Source: Colwellia sp. PAMC 21821
GTDB lineage: Bacteria; Pseudomonadota; Gammaproteobacteria; Enterobacterales; Alteromonadaceae
Direction: 5' to 3'
NCBI RefSeq assembly: GCF_002077175.1
Contig: NZ_CP014943.1
Coordinates: 310,001-374,000 of the forward strand
DNA length: 64,000 nt
The first letter of the stretch is position 1. Every line of letters begins with the position of its first letter. Of the stretch, positions 58,188 through 64,000 are shown one piece after another. Under the pieces are notes generated by a model. That model had not been told where the DNA came from, ran no database searches, and saw only the letters and a program-made list of their open reading frames with translations. The position numbers and the translations under genes are program-made.

Positions 58188-59225
58188 TTACTGATCAGCA
58201 TCTTCACTGGATAATAACACCGCAAACCAACGGCCTTCTTCAGAGTTTTCTAAGGCTATTTTAATGATCATGGTCAAAGGTACTGATAACAGCATACCAA
58301 CCGTACCTAGCAACCAGCCCCAAAAGATTAAAGAGAGAAAGACCACTAAGGTGGATAAGCCAAGACCGCGACCTAAATAACGTGGTTCAACCACATTGCC
58401 CATAACCGTGTTTATAGTTAAATAACCTAAGCCAATAAAACCTGCGGCGGCTGGCCCTAACTGTAAAACAGCTAGCGACATTGCAGGAACAGCGGCGATA
58501 ATAGAGCCAATATTAGGAATGTAATTCAGTAAAAATGCTAACACCCCCCACAATAAGAAAAAGTCTAAACCAAAGGCCCACAACATAATTGAAACAATAA
58601 CGCCGGTCGCGATACTAACTAAGGTTTTAATCGCTAAATAGTTATTTACCGATGCCAAAAACTGATCAATTTGTTTTAATCGCGCTTGCGGATCGTCAAG
58701 CGCTAAATGTAATTTATGCGGAATTGATGATGCTTCAAACAGCATAAAGATTACCGTGATAATGATTAAAAACAAGTTCGCCATTACACCGCCCAAACCG
58801 CTGAGCATGTTCGCAGCTAGCCCCATCGCGGCTGCGGGATCAAAGTATTCAATCAAAAGCTCTGACGATATTATAATATTGTAATCGTCTAATTGCTGGG
58901 TTAACCAAATAAACTCTTCTTGCAGCTGTGCACGATATTCTGGAATAAGTTGTGACAATTCATTTAACGAATTACCGACTAGCCCTGCCAGTGAAAGCGC
59001 AATGGAAACAAAAATGCCAATAACAAAGACAACCGCTACCGGTTTTGGAATTTTATAGCGCGCCGCCATCACCACTAACGGGTTACAAATAATGGCGATA
59101 AACGCCGATAATAAAAATGGCACCAATAATGTCGCTGCGGTTTTTATACCCGCTAGAACCACAAATAATGCGGCGGTAACCAATAAAAACTTCACCGCGC
59201 CTTCAGACTTTCCTTGTAAACCCAT
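58188..59225 (-). CDS. AI-2E family transporter
   Basis: About 345 residues, eight hydrophobic segments, matching the AI-2E (YdiK/PerM/TqsA) family of membrane proteins proposed to export small signals or ions. Family pattern: LLVPFLLSAFIAIICNPLV near the start, FLLNYIPNIGSIIAAVPA and NTVMGNVVEPRYLGRGLGLSTLVVFLSLIFWGWLLG, which is the family signature. ATG at 59225 (MGLQGKSEG) preferred over 59252. Substrate unknown. Confidence 0.92.
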   Translation of the reverse strand: MGLQGKSEGAVKFLLVTAALFVVLAGIKTAATLLVPFLLSAFIAIICNPLVVMAARYKIPKPVAVVFVIGIFVSIALSLAGLVGNSLNELSQLIPEYRAQLQEEFIWLTQQLDDYNIIISSELLIEYFDPAAAMGLAANMLSGLGGVMANLFLIIITVIFMLFEASSIPHKLHLALDDPQARLKQIDQFLASVNNYLAIKTLVSIATGVIVSIMLWAFGLDFFLLWGVLAFLLNYIPNIGSIIAAVPAMSLAVLQLGPAAAGFIGLGYLTINTVMGNVVEPRYLGRGLGLSTLVVFLSLIFWGWLLGTVGMLLSVPLTMIIKIALENSEEGRWFAVLLSSEDADQ

Positions 59226-59322
59226 TGTGTAAACCCGTATGCATAAGTACATAAAACTATACGCGATTTCATAGCATGCTCGCTAGTATTAAAGGCAGTA
59301 TAGTTTTACTAAAGTAATAAAA

Positions 59323-61908
59323 TTACATCGTTCGTCGAATTAAAGTAACACTCGACAGTTTAAGTAGACGCCAACAGCTAAGCATACCAATGGTGCCAAC
59401 AAAAAACGCCCCAGCGCCAATCCCCACTAACCAATATTGAAAATGGAAACTGCCTGACATGTTAAATACTTGGCTTTGCAAAATATAAACCGCTATTTCC
59501 ATACCAATACTTGCCATTAAGCCTGCAATTGCGCCTAATGCGACAAATTCATATAACACGCTATTACGTAACAGGCTGCCTTTAGCGCCTAAGGTTCTTA
59601 ATATCGCTAGTTCGCGTTCGCGTTCTTCCATACTGGCTTGTACTTGCGCTATTAACACTAAACTCCCCGCAAGTACGACCAAAATTAGGATCAACTGAAT
59701 CGCAACCGTTACTTGCTCAATAATGCTATTGAGCTGTGCCATAATCGCGGCAAAGTCCATTACCGTAATGGTCGGAAAGTTTGCTAAAAAGCGATAAACC
59801 AAATCACGGTCTTTATCAAGAATTGACCAAGCAGAAATCGATGTGGTTGGATATTGCTCAAGAGCACTTTCATTAAACACCATAATGAAGTTTAACTGTC
59901 GACTTTGCCAATTCACTTTACGAATGCTAGTTACTGGCACCGTAAACTCATCAGAGCCAAGGGTGAAGGTCAAATTATCACCTAAATTAATTTCCAACCG
60001 TTCTGCAATGTTGCTTTCAATTGATACTTGAGGTGTTTCATCGCCAAATTGCCACCATTGGCCAGCCGTAATTTCATTTTCCTCGGGTAATTCAGTACGC
60101 CACGTTAAGCCAAGTTCACGCCCCATGCCTTGCCGACTCTCTTTCTGTTCAGTTTTTGTGTTTTTTTGTTTTGCCTGTTCATCAGGTTTTTCATCACTTT
60201 GCGCTTGGTTTTCGTTGTCATCTTCATCAACAGTTTTTATCCCGTTTATTGCCGATAAGCGACCTCGATAAACATGATAAAACCCTTGATTGGCAATATT
60301 ATTTTCTTCAACAAAAACTTTTAAAGGATCAATTTGATTTTGGGTGATATTGATCAAGTAATGATTCGGTGTATCTTCAGGAAATTGCTGTTCCCATTCC
60401 GATAATATTGAGCTTTTCATTACCGTGATCAGTAACAAAAGTTTTATCGCGATAGTAAAACTGACCAGTTGAACGCTATTTTCACTGGCTCGTCGCTTTA
60501 AATTTGCTAATGCCAAGTGCCAAGACTTTCCAGCTTTAGTGCCGACGCTGCGCCCTGCACTCATTAATCCTCGTCCGAGCAATAACAAAATGAAAGAGAC
60601 AACAACACCGCCTAGCAATAAAGCAGCACTCATGACTACATCTTGACTGAAAATAAACAGTAATAAAAATAACGCTAATATTGGCGGTAGTTGATGCCAA
60701 CCAAAGCGCGCTACTTTGTCTTGGCTAAAGCCGCGAATTACGTTTAACGGTGAGCTTTGTACTAAGGTCATAATCGGGTGAATGGCAAACGCTATTGCAC
60801 ACAATAAACCGGTAAATATCGCGGTTAAAAATGGCACGAAGGTCAGCGGCGCATCGGCCAATGACAAATAGCTCGCAATGGCATTAACACCGAGCAGCAA
60901 TAAACCATAGCCCACCACTAAGCCTGTTGCAATACTTAAACAACTTAATAAAGTCCAGTGCAAACAATACAATTTTCTGACATGTGAAACTGATGCACCT
61001 AACGCTTTAAATATTGAAACGGTTGACTGATGACGCTGCCCATAACGGCGACTTGCAACAGCCACAGCAACCGCGGCTAATACAATGCCTAACATGCTTG
61101 CTAACGAGAGAAACTTTTCTGCGGTGTCTAATATTCTCGATAAACGATTCTGTGCGGCTTTAGCATCATACCAACGCTGTGATTCATTAATTTGAGGTTT
61201 TATCCAGGTTTCAAAAGTTTCTATTGCGTCAGATTCACCGGCAAATAAATACTTGTAGGTTATACGGCTGCCTGGCTGAATTAGCTCAGTTTTCGGCATA
61301 TCCGCAATATTTAAGATAACCGTTGGGCCGGCAATAAAAGCGCGGTATGAACGATCAGGAATATCAGTAACAATGCCGGCAATGGTGAGTGGCGCCATAC
61401 CAATTTCAATAATGTCGCCAATTTCAACATTTAAACGACTTAACACGCTTGGCTCTACCCAAACACTACCTGGGCTTGGGGCATTAACTACTGTGCTTTC
61501 GGTTTGTGATAACGAGGTTTTCACCCGTAATTCACCACGTAAAGGATAAGTGTCTGATACCGCATCGAGCTCGCTTAGTAACATATTGTCACCCGCAAAA
61601 GCCATTGACTCCGTTTCAATTTTTCGTGCAGACTTTATCGCCAATGACTGGCTTTTCTCGATAATACTAAGATCAATTTCTGACGACATGCGCAGAACAC
61701 GATCGGCACCTATCGTGTTAGTACTATTGGCGACTATGGCATGCTTAATTTGGCCTGAGAATCCTGTTAATGAGAACACTGTGGCAACGGCAAGCACAAT
61801 AGCGAGAAATATAATGGTTAATTCGCCGCGGCGAAGCTCATGGTGCAGTAAACGCAGGGACTGCGTAAACCACATTGTTGAGGCTTTTGGGTTAGCAATA
61901 GTCATCAT
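59323..61908 (-). CDS. ybbP: FtsX-like ABC transporter permease (YbbP type)
   Basis: An 861-residue permease with the FtsX-type layout: an N-terminal helix, a large periplasmic region, helix groups near 265-380 and 410-500, a second periplasmic region and a C-terminal trio of helices (about 740-860, with ERERELAILRTLGAKGSLLR). The second periplasmic region contains a Lys/Glu/Gln-rich insertion (about residues 560-600) unlike the core. Its start overlaps the ybbA stop by one base, so the two form one transporter, as in E. coli ybbA-ybbP. Role unproven, possibly lipid or lipoprotein handling. Confidence 0.93.
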   Translation of the reverse strand: MMTIANPKASTMWFTQSLRLLHHELRRGELTIIFLAIVLAVATVFSLTGFSGQIKHAIVANSTNTIGADRVLRMSSEIDLSIIEKSQSLAIKSARKIETESMAFAGDNMLLSELDAVSDTYPLRGELRVKTSLSQTESTVVNAPSPGSVWVEPSVLSRLNVEIGDIIEIGMAPLTIAGIVTDIPDRSYRAFIAGPTVILNIADMPKTELIQPGSRITYKYLFAGESDAIETFETWIKPQINESQRWYDAKAAQNRLSRILDTAEKFLSLASMLGIVLAAVAVAVASRRYGQRHQSTVSIFKALGASVSHVRKLYCLHWTLLSCLSIATGLVVGYGLLLLGVNAIASYLSLADAPLTFVPFLTAIFTGLLCAIAFAIHPIMTLVQSSPLNVIRGFSQDKVARFGWHQLPPILALFLLLFIFSQDVVMSAALLLGGVVVSFILLLLGRGLMSAGRSVGTKAGKSWHLALANLKRRASENSVQLVSFTIAIKLLLLITVMKSSILSEWEQQFPEDTPNHYLINITQNQIDPLKVFVEENNIANQGFYHVYRGRLSAINGIKTVDEDDNENQAQSDEKPDEQAKQKNTKTEQKESRQGMGRELGLTWRTELPEENEITAGQWWQFGDETPQVSIESNIAERLEINLGDNLTFTLGSDEFTVPVTSIRKVNWQSRQLNFIMVFNESALEQYPTTSISAWSILDKDRDLVYRFLANFPTITVMDFAAIMAQLNSIIEQVTVAIQLILILVVLAGSLVLIAQVQASMEERERELAILRTLGAKGSLLRNSVLYEFVALGAIAGLMASIGMEIAVYILQSQVFNMSGSFHFQYWLVGIGAGAFFVGTIGMLSCWRLLKLSSVTLIRRTM

Positions 61909-62693
61909 TAACCTACTTGTGTCGCAGAGTTGTTGCTTTGTGCGACATCGTGGGTTGTAGCTTGGTTATCAACCTGATTTTTTTCTATATTTTGAGGAGT
62001 AACCGCAGTAGCCGTTTCGGTTAAAACACCGCTGTCCATTTCCACTTGCCGCTGACATCTTGCAGCTAATTTAGCATCATGAGTAACCAATACTAATGTC
62101 GTGCCTTCTTTAGCATTCAAATCAAATATTAAATCAGTAATATGTTGTCCGGTCTTACTATCTAAATTGCCTGTTGGCTCATCAGCAAATAAAATATCAG
62201 GTTTAGAGATAAATGCCCGAGCAATAGCTACCCGTTGTTGTTCACCACCAGAAAGCTGAGAAGGATAATGGTCAAGTCGGTCTGCTAAGCCCACTTGCTC
62301 AAGCAAAGCTTCGCCACGTGCTTGAGCATCAGGAAAGTTTGCGAGCTCTGCGGGGAGCATGACATTTTCTAGGGCGGTTAAGCTGTTAATTAAAAGAAAC
62401 TGTTGAAAAATAAAACCAACATGCTGAGCACGAACTTGACTGCGCTGCTCTTCATTAAACTGGTGTAATGGCTGCTTTTTAAGATACACTTGACCGGAGC
62501 TTGGTAAATCTAACCCCGCTAAAATCGATAATAGTGTGGTTTTACCAGAGCCAGATGAGCCAACAATGGCAATTGACTCGCCCGCGGCAACGTCTAAGTT
62601 TAGTGGTTGAAGTAAAATTAAGGTTTTATCTTCAACTTGTACTGATTTAGTTAGGTCTTTAACGCTTAGAATACTCTCGGAATTTACTTGCAT
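61908..62693 (-). CDS. ybbA: ABC transporter ATP-binding protein (YbbA type)
   Basis: A 261-residue LolD-like ATPase: Walker A GSSGSGKTT (about 51-59), Q-loop FIFQQFLLINSLTALENV, signature LSGGEQQRVAIARA, Walker B DILFADEPTGNLDS and H-loop LVTHD. The last 30 residues are a Gln/Asn/Ser/Thr-rich tail. Its ATG overlaps the divergent tesA ATG in the palindrome CATG. Cytoplasmic partner of YbbP. Confidence 0.94.
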   Translation of the reverse strand: MQVNSESILSVKDLTKSVQVEDKTLILLQPLNLDVAAGESIAIVGSSGSGKTTLLSILAGLDLPSSGQVYLKKQPLHQFNEEQRSQVRAQHVGFIFQQFLLINSLTALENVMLPAELANFPDAQARGEALLEQVGLADRLDHYPSQLSGGEQQRVAIARAFISKPDILFADEPTGNLDSKTGQHITDLIFDLNAKEGTTLVLVTHDAKLAARCQRQVEMDSGVLTETATAVTPQNIEKNQVDNQATTHDVAQSNNSATQVG

Positions 62694-63366
62694 GAAAAAT
62701 TATCCACTCTTTATATTGTTTATTAGTTTACTTTTAATCACTACAGCGAACGCAACTGCACAAAACAAACAGACCAATACGGTTGATAACAGCATTAGTA
62801 TCACACCTGTCACCAATATTTTATTATTAGGTGATAGTATCAGCGCAAGTTACGGGATGAAACCCACTCAAGGTTGGGTACATATACTCAATAAAAAGCT
62901 TAGCGAGCAAAACCAACCTTACACAATAATAAATGCCAGTGTTAGTGGTGAAACGACGAGTGGCGGATTATCTCGGCTAGCAGGCATTTTAGCGAATGAA
63001 AACGTTGATCACTTGTTGATTGAATTAGGTGGCAATGATGGTTTACGAGGCTATTCACCTAAATTAATAAAAAATAATTTGTTACAAATGGTCAAAATTG
63101 CACAAGAAAAAAATATCAAAGTTTCAATGATTAAGATCAGAATAACGCCAAATTATGGCCCAAGATACAATAAAATGTTTGAGCAAGTTTTTGAAGACGT
63201 TGCAAAAGTCACCAACATAACCTTACTGCCGTTTTTTATGGAAGCGGTTGCCACCGATAAAACACTTATGCAAGCCGACGGTATTCATCCAAACGCAGAA
63301 GCTCAGCCAATAATTGCAGAATATGTTGAACAGCAACTTAACAATTTAATGACTACGGAAGATTAA
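62692..63366 (+). CDS. tesA: Arylesterase / acyl-CoA thioesterase I (SGNH hydrolase)
   Basis: A 224-residue periplasmic lipase-like enzyme. Signal peptide to about residue 23 (ending ANATA), then the four SGNH blocks: GDSIS with the nucleophile Ser, NASVSGETTSGG, GGNDGLRG and DGIHPN with the Asp-His pair. Divergent from ybbA as in E. coli tesA/ybbA. No true intergenic space exists: its promoter must lie inside ybbA. The next gene starts 6 bases after its stop. Confidence 0.94.
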   Translation: MKNYPLFILFISLLLITTANATAQNKQTNTVDNSISITPVTNILLLGDSISASYGMKPTQGWVHILNKKLSEQNQPYTIINASVSGETTSGGLSRLAGILANENVDHLLIELGGNDGLRGYSPKLIKNNLLQMVKIAQEKNIKVSMIKIRITPNYGPRYNKMFEQVFEDVAKVTNITLLPFFMEAVATDKTLMQADGIHPNAEAQPIIAEYVEQQLNNLMTTED

Positions 63367-63372
63367 TTAAGA

Positions 63373-64000
63373 ATGGAATTTATCTGGATAGGTTTTGCGT
63401 TTATTTGTGGGCTATTAACAAAATTGGTGGCTTTACCACCGTCAATTGGTTATTTGGCTGCAGGTTTTATCTTACTTTTTCTTGGTTATGAAGCCGACAG
63501 TATGATCCACGTGCTAGCTAACATTGGTATAACGCTTATGTTATTTACCATTGGACTAAAGCTAAATATAAAAGATTTACTTAAAGCCGAAGTTTGGTTG
63601 GGCAGTTTAAGCCACACCTTTGTTTGGTTAGTTTTAGGGCTGATCATAGTAAAAGGCATGGCATTAATTACTATTCCTTTTATCAGTGGCTTAAGTTTAA
63701 CAACATCAGCATTAATCGTATTTGCTCTAAGCTTTAGTAGCACAGTTTGTGTTGTTAAACTGATGGAAGAACACGGTGAAATGCGTACACGCCATGGTAA
63801 GCTCGCCATTGGCATATTAGTGATGCAAGACGTTATTGCGGTAATATTTCTAGTTATTGCTACTGGTAAAATCCCTACCCCTTGGGCTGGTTTATTGCTG
63901 CTTTTTATTCCTTTAAAACCATTAATAAACAAAGCAATAGATAAAGCAGGCCATGGAGAGTTAATCCCACTAATGGGGTTTTTCATTGCCTTTGGTGCCT
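63373..64000 (+). CDS. KefB-type monovalent cation:proton antiporter (N-terminal part, cut by window edge)
   Basis: From ATG 63373 (after TTAAGAATGG) the frame runs open to the window end, over 209 codons, as a polytopic membrane protein. Visible features: MEFIWIGFAFICGLLTKLVALPP, then GYLAAGFIL, LANIGITLMLFTIGLKLNIKDL and ILVMQDVIAV, the hallmarks of the CPA2 (KefB/YbaL) antiporter family. Six bases after tesA, so possibly co-transcribed. Any C-terminal regulatory domain (TrkA-N) lies outside the window. Confidence 0.92.
   Translation, partial: MEFIWIGFAFICGLLTKLVALPPSIGYLAAGFILLFLGYEADSMIHVLANIGITLMLFTIGLKLNIKDLLKAEVWLGSLSHTFVWLVLGLIIVKGMALITIPFISGLSLTTSALIVFALSFSSTVCVVKLMEEHGEMRTRHGKLAIGILVMQDVIAVIFLVIATGKIPTPWAGLLLLFIPLKPLINKAIDKAGHGELIPLMGFFIAFGA

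Overview
The window looks like chromosome from an AT-rich marine gammaproteobacterium of the Alteromonadales, most likely Colwelliaceae (Colwellia/Thalassotalea type). This is inferred from protein character and from conserved gene blocks: the cco-fnr-uspE order known from Shewanella and Colwellia, thrS-infC-rpmI-rplT and pheST-ihfA, DUF3083/DUF2937/DUF2947 proteins, and Tsx/OmpK-like and FdxA proteins. No plasmid or phage backbone is visible; most of it is core genome with small accessory patches.

Layout. 1-2150: 5' part of uvrB and a MATE exporter on the minus strand. 2600-4400: three near-identical tRNA-Asn genes, a decayed fourth tRNA unit, and a REP-associated (Y1/IS200-like) transposase surrounded by five copies of a GGGTCAGATACACATT repeat in both orientations, with two tandem duplications. 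4581-11250: M28 peptidase lipoprotein, DUF3083 protein, an ApbE/DUF3570/DUF4266 operon and a LysE exporter. 11450-13120: a miniature element interrupted by an IS110-family (IS1111-type) insertion sequence with a long 3' non-coding end that probably encodes its guide RNA.

13220-23657: the cbb3 oxidase block ccoNOQP, ccoH, ccoI, ccoS, a TauE/SafE-like membrane protein, an Fnr-type oxygen sensor and uspE. A perfect Fnr palindrome lies upstream of ccoN, so the regulator encoded here probably controls the oxidase. 23650-25340: repeat-rich spacer with a membrane protein gene of different base composition lying between two diverged direct repeats. 25387-35410: GGDEF/EAL protein, ttcA, Tsx-like porin, Bax-like glucosaminidase, DUF1415, an Atm1-type ABC exporter and DUF2937.

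35493-46168: long minus-strand housekeeping run: ihfA, pheT, pheS, amtB-glnK (with NtrC-like sites upstream), purC, rplT, rpmI, infC (probable AUU start) and thrS. 46200-55369: START-domain protein, FAD oxidoreductase, fdxA, fructosamine kinase, CPXCG protein, ribE and divergent norM-type MATE, tRNA-Val, a leucine-rich-repeat kinase and DUF2947. 55543-57813: a two-gene operon of an iron/2-oxoglutarate oxygenase related to the BesD/HalD amino acid halogenases (but with an HxD iron site) and an NhaC-type transporter. 58188-64000: AI-2E family permease, ybbP-ybbA with divergent tesA, and the start of a KefB-type antiporter.

Best candidates for new biology: the oxygenase/transporter pair, the DUF4266 lipoprotein operon with its Gly/Cys-rich tail, the IS1111-type guide RNA region inside a miniature element, and the RAYT/tRNA-Asn repeat cluster.
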